Assembly (NCBI GenBank): GCA_039545355.1
Contig: BCJJ01000020.1
Coordinates: 310,001 to 374,000 of the forward strand
Source: Trichosporon coremiiforme
Lineage: Eukaryota > Basidiomycota > Tremellomycetes > Trichosporonales > Trichosporonaceae
DNA: 64,000 nucleotides
Direction of reading: 5' to 3'
Part shown: piece after piece, positions 31,901 to 44,541 of the stretch
Numbering within the stretch: the stretch's first letter is position 1
Layout: every line of letters starts with the position of its first letter
The notes under the pieces: model-generated
What the model was told of the DNA's origin: nothing
What the model saw: the letters and a program-made list of their open reading frames with translations, nothing else
Database searches by the model: none
Translations under genes and position numbers: made by a program

Positions 31901-32669
31901 CCTAGAGTTTTCGGGGCTGTCACGAGCGCGTACGCATGCTCTGCTGGTGACATCACGCCCGAGTTCTTAAATTCTGGGGCTGCTCGGAAGTCGTACGTAC
32001 GCAGTTTCCTGCAATTAGCAAGAAAGCGCGGGTCGCTGCACGTTATCTCTGGCTCGATGACTAAGGAGATGTCGTTCAGGTAAGGGAGCACGGCCGTGCC
32101 ACTCTCTGGGTTCCGTTCCGCACGAGGGCCGGCCGTGAGGAGAGAAACGTCAGGTGAGCCGCAGAACGACGAAAGAAGGTATTCCGGGATGTAGCTGGAA
32201 GTACGGGTCGCGCTAGCCAGAGCTAAACCCCTGGGTTTCGGGGCAGTCTACAGTCTGCGGGTGCAGTTGCTCTCTCCCTTCCCGAGGCCCGAGGCTCGAT
32301 GCTCCGGCGCTAAACTCGATAACCAGTCCAGAATGTCCGTGTTTGATAGCAAGCACTAGGCACGGGCACTAATGATTTGCGTGCTATATCGATCCACACT
32401 GGGCTACCCCCTTCTTTCGGTCACTCGTGATGGTCACAGATTGCATATCGTGTCTGGGCTAGCTTGTGACCTCAATGCTTACAATACATACTGATGCTGG
32501 TGGCGATGGTGGGCGACAGAGACTGCGCAGGGGCACGTGTTCGCGTCATGGGGGTCGTTACATACAGGGTCGTGGTGTCGTGATTGCCTCCTCAGGAGGA
32601 TGCTCATGGAGCTGCTGTGCTGCTCGCACTTTGTGCGCTTGAGTGCCCTGGCACTTAGCGGTGCCCGGG
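28982..32669. other. gene-poor stretch with one unexplained open frame
   Basis: 3.7 kb between the tRNA and the HSF-type gene. A GC-rich block sits directly upstream of the tRNA (28995-29070). A 9-bp CGGCGCAGG doublet is at 31502-31519. The minus-strand frame 32247-31582 is open for 221 codons. No gene can be assigned with confidence. Confidence 0.45.
31582..32247 (-). other. 221-codon open frame of unknown status
   Basis: The frame is open from a TAG at 32250 to the stop at 31582. The translated composition is balanced and protein-like (for example YLNDISLVIEPEI, TAPKTLGEHNLRAI, TDFFALGCSHAMCW). The first ATG is about 110 codons in, so an upstream exon or decay would be needed. I find no family resemblance. 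It may be an orphan exon, a gene remnant or chance. Confidence 0.2.
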
Positions 32670-34160
32670 CTAGTGGAGAATGTTGCGCAGCGACGCCGGC
32701 TGCTCGGGCACGGCGCGCTCGTCGAAGCGGTTGTCGCGGACCTCCCTGGGGTCGCGCGTGTCTCGCGGGGGGAGCTCGCGGGGGTCGCGGGGGTCGCGGG
32801 GGTCGCGGTGCTCCCTCGCGCGACGGGGGTAGTACTCATCATCGTAGTAGCGCTCGTACCTCGCATCGCGCTCCCAGGGGTGCGAGGGAGGTGCGCGGGG
32901 CACCTGTTCATACCGCGACGATCCTGGCCTCGACTCGGCAGTGGTCGGGGGCGAACGGCGGTACGGGTGGTACCTGTCGTGATAACTGCTGCTGGAGTGG
33001 GAGCTGCTCGGGGGATGCTGGGGGTGTGCCGGTGGGGGCGGGTGGCGAGAGGCGTGCTGGTCATAGTACCTCTGCCCGTCGGCGACCTGGCGCTGCAGCT
33101 GCTTGTACCTTTCCAGCACGTCTACGCGGAAACCGAACAGCTCGTCCCGGTTCATGTGCGCGTCGTTCACCGAAAGGTCCGCCACCATGTCCGTCATTCT
33201 TAACAGGTGGCCGTGCAGCTCGAGAGAGTGGCGCGCGCTCTCGTGCCGTTCCGCCTGGAGGCGGGCTCCCATGTACTGCAGCTCGCGCTCGAGGGCCGCC
33301 ACGTCGCTACCTGTCGAGGCTGGGGCCGGTTGATGGTTCCAGTACGTCGCCTGCGGCTCGCGCTCATATCGCTCGTACCTGGGGTACATCGTCTCCTGGG
33401 ACAGGCCGGGTGCGCTTCCGTGCCTGCTGCTGCTGGGACGCTGGGGGCTGTTGAACATGTGGTTGGCGGTGCTGGGCCGCTCATCCGGACTACCGGCGGC
33501 ATGCTGCTGCCTCCTGTCCGCGCTGCGGCCGCCAGCCTTACGCTGGATGAGGTGGATCTTCTCTGGCTCGTCGCGGCAGAAGAGCGGGTGGCGGAACTCC
33601 CACGCCGAGGGATCAGACTGTGACGCACTGCACAGGTCGGAGACCTTGTTGAACGAGTACATGTTGAGCTGGCGGACGAAGGACTGGAAGTTGTTCGTCT
33701 TGTAAAAGTTGGGGAGCACGTCGTGCGCAAGCTGGATCGGATTCGGGCAGATGAACGAACGCCCGTCCGGCGCCCAGTGGATCAAGTGCGCGTTTTCCTT
33801 GTCCTCCAGCATGGCGTAGAGCTTGGTGACGAAAGCCGGCTGGTTCCGATTCACCGCCAAGCCGGTCCCGGGCGTGACGGGGCGGGGGCTCTGCCCGTCG
33901 TCGGCGGACATGTTCGGGCTGCCGCTGTCGCCGCGAGCGGCGGAGGCCGACTGAGAGTGCGACTCGGTCTTCCAAGTTGGGCCGCGGGAGCCCTCGCCGT
34001 GGCTGCTTCCCGGGCTAACGGTGCCCGGAGGCGAAAGCTTGATGATGCCGTGCCTGCTCGTCGGCCTGCTCGAGGGGCGAGAACGCTGGTCGTGCGGGTG
34101 TAGCCTGTCAGGGCTGTCGGACGGCGCACGCTTGTGCCCGGAGCTCGGGCGCTCGCTCAT
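32670..34160 (-). CDS. HSF-type DNA-binding transcription factor
   Basis: 496 aa, single exon, start at ATG 34160. Residues 108-208 form a heat-shock-factor winged-helix domain: PAFVTKLYAMLED, then SFICPN, the recognition helix region NFQSFVRQLNMYSFNKV and the wing WEFRHPLFCRD. A loop insert (SDLCSASQSDPSAW) sits before the wing. A coiled coil at about 285-325 (LERELQYMGARLQAER) probably gives oligomerisation. The flanks are disordered and Ser/Pro/Arg-rich, and the C-terminus has Asp-Pro-Arg repeats from a 9-bp repeat. No response-regulator receiver domain is present, so it is not Skn7-type; it is closer to HSF/SFL1-like regulators. It binds nGAAn-type elements by family. The very long gene-free upstream region suggests complex control. 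Specific targets unknown. Confidence 0.93.
   Translation of the reverse strand: MSERPSSGHKRAPSDSPDRLHPHDQRSRPSSRPTSRHGIIKLSPPGTVSPGSSHGEGSRGPTWKTESHSQSASAARGDSGSPNMSADDGQSPRPVTPGTGLAVNRNQPAFVTKLYAMLEDKENAHLIHWAPDGRSFICPNPIQLAHDVLPNFYKTNNFQSFVRQLNMYSFNKVSDLCSASQSDPSAWEFRHPLFCRDEPEKIHLIQRKAGGRSADRRQQHAAGSPDERPSTANHMFNSPQRPSSSRHGSAPGLSQETMYPRYERYEREPQATYWNHQPAPASTGSDVAALERELQYMGARLQAERHESARHSLELHGHLLRMTDMVADLSVNDAHMNRDELFGFRVDVLERYKQLQRQVADGQRYYDQHASRHPPPPAHPQHPPSSSHSSSSYHDRYHPYRRSPPTTAESRPGSSRYEQVPRAPPSHPWERDARYERYYDDEYYPRRAREHRDPRDPRDPRELPPRDTRDPREVRDNRFDERAVPEQPASLRNILH
32776..32807. repeat. 9-bp in-frame repeat coding Asp-Pro-Arg
   Basis: About 3.5 copies of GTCGCGGGG (plus strand) inside the C-terminal coding part of the HSF-type gene. 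Confidence 0.85.
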
Positions 34161-35342
34161 GCTGCTCGACTCGTTGGAAACGTAGCAATAGAGGGTTTCG
34201 CGTGTATCGCGATCGGGGATGTCGCCGCGTCGCTGGGCCAGGAGACCGGAGCGATGCGAGGGCGGGTAGCACTCCTTGATGCGAATTATGGCGAAAGGAT
34301 GGGTGCACGCGGGCGGGCACCGGAGAACCTAGACTGAGGGCTGCGCGTTAGCGAACGCTGGGTATGATAGCCTAATGGCGCTGGGGATGGTGGGAACAAG
34401 TGACGAGGAGTGACAGAAGGCGAAGGCCAGAAGACGAAGCCGGGCTAGATAAGTGATGGAGTGGGGATCGGAAGACTGCACGAGAACCGCCGCTGTGTTA
34501 TCCCAGCGCTGCCTTCTTTTGTGTCGCAGAAGCTGAGGAAAGCAGGGGAACCACAGCTGGAATGGAGGAACGCAACAAGGGCAGCCTGAAACCCCAGCCG
34601 ATAGAAGACAGAATGCCTGCGACTGGTACCGTTCAAAGACTGGTGCGGAATGCGGCCGCGCTACTCTCGCGGGACCCGCAATCAGGTGTTCAGCTGGCCC
34701 AGGTGCTGCACTATCAATGCTGGTCGCATTGGTGCAGCGGTCATCTGCGAGCCACCGCGACGCCGCATTGCGAGCCATCAGCAAGCGCGCGGGGCCAGCG
34801 CTAGCAGTAGAGCAGGGTCCCGTTCGTGCGATTCGTGTGCGGGGTGCTCGGGGTAAAGAAAGAGTGGAATAGACTAGGCTGTTGGACCGGGTGCTGGGCC
34901 GTGTGCTGGCGCAGCGGACCGAAGGAGATAACCTGCGCTCGCCCGTTCGCGCGGCTGGCTCACTGGCTCGCTGAGCTATCTTGGCCCAACGCCAGCGACG
35001 CTAGCAGCATCAGTGCAGTCAAGTGACCGGCGTACCGGCGGCCCGGTCCGAGGCGCCATTGCACGCATGCGCGCATGCACGCACACGCTACTTGCGCTAT
35101 CGCGCTAAGACATGATACCCACAGGTCACTGTTCACCTGGTCTGAATCGCTGGGCGAGCTGGACGGGGCGGTGATCTGTCCCGTTAGGTGCGTGGTTCGT
35201 CGGTGCGCAGATGCGGGAGGTGCGAGAGATGCGGGAGGTTACGAGAGCCGACAGCCGCGGATACACATGAAAGGGGCAGGGGAGAGGGGGGGATGATCGG
35301 TGTGACGCTCGGAGGGGGCGTGTGCACGGGGCCGGCTCGCAG

Positions 35343-35450
35343 GCGGCCGCGTGTGTATGTGTGTGTTTGCGTGTGTGAGAGGTGTGTGGTGTGAGAGCGA
35401 AAGAGACAGTAACAATGGCGAGAAAGAGAGAGAATGTGTGTGTGTAAGTG
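35343..35450. repeat. GT-rich low-complexity tract
   Basis: Interrupted (GT)n with GTGTGAGAG and GAAAGAGA runs, about 1.2 kb upstream of the HSF-type start. Alternating purine-pyrimidine DNA of this kind is prone to length change. Confidence 0.85.
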
Positions 35451-35661
35451 TGTTCCAAGACCGAGCACCGGGGGTGTGCCAAACACAATTGACGAGGCAA
35501 GGAGGAAGAAGAGAAGGTAGGAAGGGGAAAAAATGAATGAGAAGAGTGCTAAACGCGACTGATAAACTCTGGAGCGACAGTACGCACTACGCACGTCGGT
35601 CAGTCCCAGTCCTGCAGTGCAGTCGCATCGGTCCCATCGGGGACGCAAAGAGTCATGTACA

Positions 35662-35680
35662 GGACTGGACTGGACTGGAC
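35662..35680. repeat. 5-bp tandem repeat (GGACT)4
   Basis: Nearly four copies of GGACT in noncoding DNA upstream of the HSF-type gene. Confidence 0.85.
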
Positions 35681-36711
35681 GGCTGGACACCTGGCATCCT
35701 GACGTGGTGGATCCCAAGAAACGGAGTGCAGGCAAAAGGGTACGGGACCCAAAGAGCCGTAGGGCGCATCCCCCGAGTGCGCCCTCGGGTCGCCCCCTTG
35801 ACTCCCTGCGGTGGCTTTGGCTCAGGCTTGGGTTGAGTTTCTTTCACTTAGGCTCAGTTCAGGCTTAAGCGACAGGAACCGATGAGACGCACAGCCAGAC
35901 CTATGGCGTACCCCGAGGCTAGATTGCGTGTATTGCCCATTGGGCCATTGGCGCGTATTGGCCATGTGCCGCCTGCGATGCGATGGGACGGAGACGGAGG
36001 CGGAGACGGGCGCGGTGGAACGGAGCTAAGGGAAAGAACAAAGAAGGGGGTAAGAAGGCCGAGAGTGAGGAAAGAAGCGCAGGCACGGTAAGAGGCGGTG
36101 CGGCAGTAGGGCTGACAGCCGAGGATGATGGATGATGGGACGGGCAGGGGGCGGGGGCGGCAGGAGGAGGCAGTACTAACCTTGGAGATGGTTGGATACA
36201 CTTGGAAGGGTGATCGCCGGACAAGAGACAGGGACGGGTGGACGGGTGCGGGGCTGAGGGTGAGGGTAGAGAAGGGGCCGAGTTGGGATGGAGTGATGAG
36301 CGCCTGGTATGCGACGGTGCTGATTGGTATTTTACCCTTTGTGTTCTTTCGTTGGAGCCGGGCGGGGTCGGGTGCAGAACCGGCAGTCCAACGGTCGAAA
36401 GATCGGTCGGGGAGGATGCAGAAGTGCAGAAGACGAGTGGTGGGTATGAATAAGCGTAAGGAGGCGCAGGGGCACAGGGTCGAGCAGGGTCAAGCAGGGT
36501 CACGAGCAACTCAGGGCCAGACCGTCAGGATCAATCAGGAAAGAAAGTTGGGGAGAGCGTGTGAGGCCGGCCTTACGACACGCTTACGTAAATACGTAGT
36601 GTCTTTGGGTCCAGGAACAACAAGGAGCCCTGCGGATCCTATCACGAGCAAGTCCCTGAGTCTTCCAAAAGAGAGCGTACACGATGTCCAGTCTCACCGT
36701 GAGACTGAACA

Positions 36712-36732
36712 CTGCTGCTGCTGCTGCTGCTG
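36712..36732. repeat. trinucleotide repeat (CTG)7
   Basis: Seven exact CTG units in noncoding DNA, about 2.55 kb upstream of the HSF-type start codon. Confidence 0.95.
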
Positions 36733-39700
36733 CAAGGGGAAGAGAGCAAGGGGGATGATGGTCGAGGGGGTCTAGTCACGCGCTTCAACACCACCACAGA
36801 TGGCAGTGCACGAGCAACAGGTGCCGATAGCCGATCGCTGAGCCTCGACGACGTCTGGACTGGTAACTGGGAAAGGGGCGGTGATAGAGTTGTGAAGAGG
36901 TTGGGACTGCCTACTCGAGGCGGGTGGCGATGGGTCGGTGATGGGACGAAGGGGAAAGACGAACGGGCCCGCGGGCTCGGTTATATGTGTCGTGGCGCCG
37001 ATCAGAACAGTACAGACACAGTTCACCGCGAGGGCAAACGTGAGGGAAGCTGGAGGCTGTTCGGTGTAAAGCTTCGGCGAGCTGGCCAACGAAAAAGCGA
37101 AAGCGATCAGAAGATGTGGGTTTCCGAGCAGACGGAGTCAGGTACCGGATTGCACAAGCAGGTGCGTACGCTGTTTTGTCCAGAGGCACGGTGTGCGGTG
37201 TGTGTCACGGTGCCAGGCAGAAAGACTGTCCAGGTTTCGGAACTAGTCGTTGGCGTTGCGTCGGGCGTGCCACTGGGGGTCACCCGGGGTCGGCTGGCGG
37301 TCACTGAGAGCTGAAAGAAGGAATAGCACCCAGCTGTTCGGGAATGTGGGGTACGCTGTCGGGTCGTTGGGGCACACTTGCTGTCGATGCTTCGTGTGAC
37401 GCCTGTCTGCCGTGTATGGGAACGACGGATATGCGCAGCCGTACACTGGAGTGCGAACCCGGTGCGCGGGAATGTTCCGAGGAGGGCAGGCGGGCAGGTC
37501 AGCTGCTCGATCGATCGAGCAGGGAAATGGCGCGGACCTAGGAGACTTGCGAAGTCTTCAGGCCTTGCGAGAAGATGGGAGACGACTCTTCGGACGTCGT
37601 CGGCTAAGTGGAAAGAGGGAACAATGAGATGGACCACGAGTCAAGCCTTAGAGAGCAGGGGCGTGTGAGTGTGGGTCTGTCTGAAGCTGTCGGGGGGCGT
37701 AATGCGCGGGATATGCGTGGGCAGCCCGCCAATGATGAGGCTTGCGGGAGGATGTGAGGTGCTCCAGGTGCGAGGCGGTGGCGTAGGGAGGTGAAGGAGG
37801 AGTCGATTTCTGGTCGGCGTTGCGGCGCTGAAATGGCGCAATGAGATCCGAGAAATCGACAGAGGGTGGCGTCGATGGAAGCACGAGGTAAAGACAGAGC
37901 TGGCTCGCAGGTTCGCAATCGCCCGTTCTCGAATGCTTCTTCTGGGATCGGGAATGCTTCGGTGAATGAAGATCAACTTCTAGCGCTGTCGCCCGTCCGA
38001 AGCTCGTTCTGTCCACGTTACACGGTGGTAATGGTAGTTTCTCGAGTACGGCTTCTTCCTTCGCGTTCCTTCACACCGGTGGAGGAGAGAGACCTGTGCG
38101 GAACGGGCTTGAGAGACGAAAAAGAAGCTTGACGCTCGATACGCCTCAGTACGCTGGTGAACTAGTGTGCGGCTGTTTGCGGCAGCGTGCGGCGCGGATT
38201 CCTGGATTCCTTCAACGCCCCGGTACCGGGTTGTTTCCACTGAGGTTTGGACGCGGCGGCGCTGGCGCTCCGATGTTGTCGGCGCTCAAAGGGCTGCTCT
38301 GTGCAGGGCGTACAAGGCTTGGCTTGGCGCAGTGAGTCGTGGCCGGGCGCGTGGATGGACGGTGGTAATGTCGGGCGACGGTTTGTGCGGCGTCGAGACA
38401 GGTGTTCAGGTGGTTGTTGAGTGCACGGGCCGGAGATCGAATTCGGCCACTGGACAAGCTTGGACCGGGGAATCGCAAGCGGGTGATCGGTCAGGCGCAC
38501 TGAAGCTTCAAGTCTCAACTGAGATGGTCGAACGTGGGGCAGAGTATCCACTGGAGCTTCGCCGTTGGGTATGCCTGGGAGTCGCAGATTCCCTTTGCCG
38601 AATGTGCTACGACGCTGTGTCTAAGGTATGGAAGGTCAAGGCAAGATCCGGTCTATCTAGACGGATAAGGTCTGGTCTGCTGAGGGCTGCGTAAGCACGA
38701 GGGCGACGGCGGTGCGTTGCGTGCTGCGACAGCGTCGCTGGCTTGTGTGCGACTCTGGGACAATGGCCGGTCGTCGTCACTGGGGTATCGGGAGGATCGG
38801 TCGGGTCAGCGACTGTGTGGACTTTGTGCCAAGGAGGCTATGGGGATGTCGGTGCGCAAGCGCGAGCGTTGGGCGTGGAGGCGTCGCTAGGCGTTGCTCG
38901 GAGTCACGCGATAGACCAAGCGCTGCAGGTGGCTTGACAGTGGGAGGGACAAGGGCAGCAGTGGGGCGTGTTTGAAGTGGTGGGCAGGCTTTCTAGAAGG
39001 GGAGTTTCAACGTCTGTTTATGTATGGGCAGCAGCACGAGTGCTCGTTCTGCGCAGGATCCCATGTGCGGCAGGCGGTCGGCAAACTCGTCTCATGCTCG
39101 TGACCTTCGTGAGCCTCCTATGCTCCAGTAGTAATGGCATTGGTAACCATCAGATACCGGTCCTCAACTGGACCGCTCGACAGTGGTGTCCAGACAGTGC
39201 CATCAGTGGAGCTGCTCCCCGCACACCGCCAACTGGGTTTGGGACGCCAAGCATGAATGTGCTTTGTGTCAGATTGCATCCTGACCTTACCGGGTTCGCC
39301 GGCTGGCTGGACCGCGGCTGCTCCTGCTCGCCTGACACCTAGCACGCAACCCCAGGCAACGCTGATAGAGACACAGGAGGCATGGTCATGGCCGGGCATG
39401 GCTTGGGTGGCCTTTGGCGGGCTTCGTCCGTACGATCTCACAAGTCCCGGCGGGAACACCGACACTCCGGGTCGGCTACATTGCGCCTGCTGTGTCCGGT
39501 CGGTCGCTAGAGCTCTGGCGCTGCCCACGGACAAGGACATAATGCAACCACACGGGGTCGTTGTCACGGAGTGGATGAGCGAGCCCCTTAAGGGACTTAT
39601 CTCCAGTCCCAAGGACCCAAGGAGGCGGCCTAAGACATTGCGCTCCTGGCTCACCAGACGCCTGAGTTGTGTAGGGGAGTAGAGATTGCACGATAGCGCT

Positions 39701-42700
39701 GATAGCTCTCACACGTCCAAACACGGGCGGCGCAGGCGGCGCATGGTGTACGGCGCTTCCGGCCCGCCCCCTCGTGTTGTGCATATCGGTCCGCAGCTTC
39801 TGAGTCTGTGCGGGTCTTCCATCGGCCACGAGCCCACAGCCCATGAGCACGACACACCGAACGCCATAAGTACACAAGTGCGCCAAGGCGCCAGAGTGAT
39901 ATACGATCCTTGCTTCCAGGCTCATGGCTCGTGGCCGAGTTAACTGTGGCCTGGGCGCCCTTTGTACTGCGACTAATTACACTGATACCGGCGTCGATAC
40001 GGGCCGCGGTGGGTGTATCCACTATTCCCGGCCCCGCTCGCCGTGTTCGATGCAGGTTCGCTAGCCAGCCATGCAGCGGTAGGCACCAACTCGCAAGCCG
40101 CCGACGTCGGCATTCCTGCGAGCACCAGACGAGTTGAAAGCGACGATGGTGTAGCCAATGCGCCGTACCTTGCAGCATGCTGCGCGAACGAAGCCAAGCC
40201 CTGCCCGTGACCCACTCCCACCGACCGACCGACGCCTGCGGTCCTTGGTGTCTCCCTGTGAACCCCTTTGGACCCATTGAGATGACACCCTTGCCTCAAG
40301 CCATCCCGATTCCAGCGTGATCTGCAGAATCCGCCAGTGTTCTTTTTTCGAATGCGCGTTTACTTCGGAGGGTAATTGCTGAACATGCCATGGGCATGCT
40401 GCCAATTGCTAGACACGACCAAGCGCACGGCGCGCGGATTGTAAGCCACACTGTCCCGGATGGCGCAGTAGTCCATTCTTATTTCAGTCCTGCTATTTAG
40501 CATAGCCTCACCCAGCTCTCCCGCTCAACACCGCGTCTACCTCGCGTATCCTTGAACAGCATGAAAAACAGCCGTGAATGCATCCGGCGATAGCAAGATC
40601 CAACGAAAGGATCCTGAGGCAGGGCGCTAGCTCGAGGGATCGGTGCAGGCACCAGCACTTGTCACGCTCTCACCGTTGCGAGTCACCTCCTCGAGTGCTC
40701 CACATCCGCCCACGTAGCGTGCTCGCTGCGGGCCAAGAACTGGGCGTAATTGCATGCAAAGGTAATTCGACCTGACACGTACGACACCAAAACGATCGAT
40801 CCAAGAGTGACGATCCCGTGGACTGGACCTCGCGCACTCGAAGGCCAGGATGCGAGGTTCGCTAGCTTGGGCTACATCGTAGTGTTGTACGCAGTTGCAT
40901 CGTTGCTGCGTTTGGCATGTGCCTCGCAAGTGCCTCCATGCCTCCCTCCGTTCCTTGGTCCCTTGCACTTATGACCTCGACGGCCCACGGCCCAAGGCCG
41001 GCAGATCGTATCTTTGTCTACCTTGAGATTTTCCAAGAGGGGGCCATTGAATGCGGAGTGAGCAGGAGGGTATCGTGGGTAGAAATGGGGCCAGGCCAAC
41101 CAGGTACTAGATTCTTCTCTTCTCGTAATTAAAGCACATGCCACAATCGTTACAAGAACGTTCTGTCGAGTCTGCAACGGTTCCGAAATTTTACCCCATG
41201 TTACGTGGTGCATCCGGTGGGACGTAGGGCAACTCACGCTCGGTGCAGCCTAGCGCAGGTTAGCAGCTTCACGTCTCTGTCGTTTCCGTAACAGTTCGTA
41301 AGCGCGTGAGCACGCAAAGCGGTGAAGCGGAGCGCGGAGCGCATGCAGGATACGCGGTGTAGCCGTGCACTGTGCGCGCGTAAAAGGCCTACCACCGCAA
41401 GCGCTCGGCCCGATACCCGTTGTCCCTGCTTGTGTTCTCCCTGCGTTCACTGGCCAAGACATTGATTGAGAGCGCCCCCAGTGCCAAGTCGTCGGCGGTT
41501 ACATCATGTGGATCATGGCATTGCGGGTCGCCGGAGGCGCGCAGAGCGGTAGAGGCGGTAGAGGCGGCGACTTTACGTTCTACGGACCAGCAGCCCTGCA
41601 CACACCCTGCGGGGTCTCCGGGGTCTGCAACACAGAGGCTGCCGTACATCCGCTCACGACCCACATGGGTTCAGCGAGCGGACCAAGCAAACGCCAACTC
41701 ACGCCAGCGACACTCCGGGTCACCCCCACACTCTAGTGCTGGATCCAGCCTCATGCGTCCTGAGCGGAGCCACCTTTCCTGAGCTCCACGACCCAGTGAA
41801 TCCCGTCGCCTCAGGTTCGACGGGCGACAAGGGCCGATAGATTAGCATCAGGGCGAGGCTATTCAATGCAGTTCATCTTGGCAGCGTTATAGCAATTCTG
41901 GCGAGCACTCACGAGCTGCATGCAATCCAGAGACTGCCCAAGTGTGAATATGTGGGTCGGGTTCGGCACGGGCCATGGTTGCGGGTACGCGAGGAACTGG
42001 CAGGGATGCGATGTGAGGGAGGGGCCAGGATTCGGCACGCCTCAGGCTCGTTCAGGTCGGGACGCCGGCCCCTGAGGCCCTTAAGCGCTACCGCACCCAA
42101 CCTCTTCGGCGGCTCTGTGCCCAGCGATGGGAGACGAGCTCTCCCCGCAACCTCGACATGCATAACAGCACCCCACTTCTGGTACTTGAGCTGCTACTCC
42201 GCACACTCCGAAATTCGAGATCTCCTCGGTGACCTGCCCTCGTCAGCACCTCGTCCCACAGGTCATGCAGGCCAGCGGATGTGTCGCTGTTTCCTAATCG
42301 CATGTGCCTCGCCTATCGATCTATCCATCGCACATGCAGCAGCGACCTGAGAGTGAATACGGCCTGATGTCATGAGCTCATCTATCTGTCCCGGCCGGGG
42401 CTGAGTTGTTCCTGGCCAGTGTACCACCGACGATCTCCCTGGCGGTGAGAATGCCATGGTGTCCAGTGTGGCCCTTGCGACTAACCTGACATGGGTCGAC
42501 GAGCGAGAACACACAGCAGCGAAGCGACGCACGAACACCCACGGAAGGAGTTATCTCCGCGCAGTGTACCTCGTGCAATGTGATCGCAAGGAACAGCTGC
42601 AACGCAACTTTGCAGTGGAACAGCGGTGGAACGGTGGAGCCGGGGAACTGAAAAACAGGTCTCGGACCCTCGGGCCGCTCAGGTTCGCGGGCCGTCTGGC

Positions 42701-43725
42701 CGACTTCGCTGTTGGACATCGGAGCGGCTCAAGCACAGGGGCGTCCATCGCACGAAGTGACATCGTCACCACAGTAACAGTAGTGACAGCATGAACGGCC
42801 CGCTCGTTGACGAGGGACACGACGGGCCTGCAACACACAACAAGAGGAACAGGAAGCTCAGTCTCGGCGGCTTTTTGGAGCCCTCGGCCCTTTTGTTTAC
42901 GATACGGCCGTGCCTTCTGTGACACTTTTAGAAGCGGTGGCACCCACGAGCCGGCCGATGGAAGGTACTGAGAACGCCCGGTGCATTAACGCCCTGTCTG
43001 GTGAGCTTACCCAGGCCCCACGACGCTCTGTGTGGCCGTCTGGCGTGCATCAGGATGCATCACACTTCCCCAATGGTCAACGTGTCAACGTCGCCCCCGT
43101 TGACAGCGCGACAGCGCCTGTCGAGATCGAGATCGAATGAGTTCCTGGGCATGATCTTGTAACGCGAGTACGGCAGCCTGTGATCAGAACACTGCAGGCA
43201 CCGAAGGCACCAAACCGCACCACCGCAACTGTGTGAGCACGAGGGTGTTTGGCTCCCATGTGTGCCTGGCCTGGGGTTCTTGGAGTCAGGCTTAGCAGGC
43301 TCGGAGCCGTCGATGCCGTAGCTCTACTTTCTCGAGCTTGTCCGCGGACGTTTTGCACCTGTCCATCGCAGCAAGATGCGTGCTCGAAGCTCACATTTGC
43401 CGCCTTCGCTCGCACTAGGCTGTAATGTCGTGCCTGGAGTCCTGTCGCTTGTTCCTTCTTGTACCATCGGCCGCATTAGCAGTGTTCAACGTGTTGGTGT
43501 TCCTCGTGGTCGTTGAGAATGTTGCGTGCGCAGCGCTCGTTGCTGACTCAACTGACTCTGCTGCCTCCTCGCCGCCACTTGATGAGACAGACCTTGAAAC
43601 ATCAAACGTCTGCGGCTCATGATACGCGGCACCCAAGGGATACCCGACTCTGACAACGGCTGCGCGTATGCTTCCGGCCACGCAGTGGCGCGAGCGGGAG
43701 CCAGCCGAGGCACTTGGCCCTCTCG

Positions 43726-44541
43726 TCATGGGCGTGCGTGCCACAAAGGAAACCCAGAGAAAGCAGAAGCGGAGCACGCGGCGATTTGGGTTCTGATTAA
43801 ACTTAGTTCAGGTGTTGAGCCGGGCAGCTCTTCTAGGCTGCGACAGGCAATACGACACCCGAATTTCGGCGCGCATGTTCTGCCGCGCAAGCTGCGACTT
43901 CCACAATCTGTTACTGGGTATGGACACGACTTACATTGCGTAGTACGAGCGATGACAAGCCCGACCCCAACGCCCGCAGTGCTCGGTGCCGCCGGTGCCG
44001 TTGCCGCAATGCCGCAATGCCGTCTCCGTTGCCCGGCCCACCTGCGTGGCGAAACTCGCGAAAACAACGAAACAGGCGGGGTCGAGCCGTATGCCGTACT
44101 GCCGCTGATCCGCGGCGGCACCTCAGTGTCTAGACTGTCTGATCGTCCGCCGGTCCCCAGTTCTCCAATCTTCTTTGCCCAGTTCGTCTGCCATACCCCA
44201 ATGCCGAGAAAAGGATACTGCTGTTTCAGCAGCCGAAGCGAGACATGCGCAATGCAGGCGCTGGGCGCGCTTGTCGGGTCAACTGAGACGTCGTCGTAAA
44301 ACGCCACACGGCAGGGGAAGGCTGTCGCCATGAGCCTGCTGCGGTTGCCCAGGTGTTGATTCTCGCCATGATAACCCGAGAGTGGCACTTGCATGCAAGC
44401 CGCGCAAGAACTGAGCCAGAACCGATGAAGGTGTGCGCGCCAGAAAACTCTGATGGCAACTGATGAGACACCGATGACACTTGGTATGACACGGCGCTGA
44501 CCCGCCTGGCACACATGACGAGATATGCTTAGTTCCGTCAC
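43726..44541 (-). other. 271-codon open frame of unknown status
   Basis: The longest open frame in the gene desert. The middle part reads like protein (RVAFYDDVSVDPTS, LLKQQYPFLGIGVWQTNW), while the flanks are Cys/Arg/Ser-rich like random GC DNA. No domain recognised, and codon bias is weaker than in the assigned genes. Confidence 0.18.

Noticed and set aside
35126..35735. Overlapping His/Thr/Ser-rich minus-strand frames
   Set aside because: Translations of the GT-rich tract; low complexity with no gene-like features.
36125..36775. 216-codon plus-strand frame with poly-Cys tract
   Set aside because: Random-like Arg/Gly composition; the Cys run is a translated CTG repeat; no splice or domain evidence.
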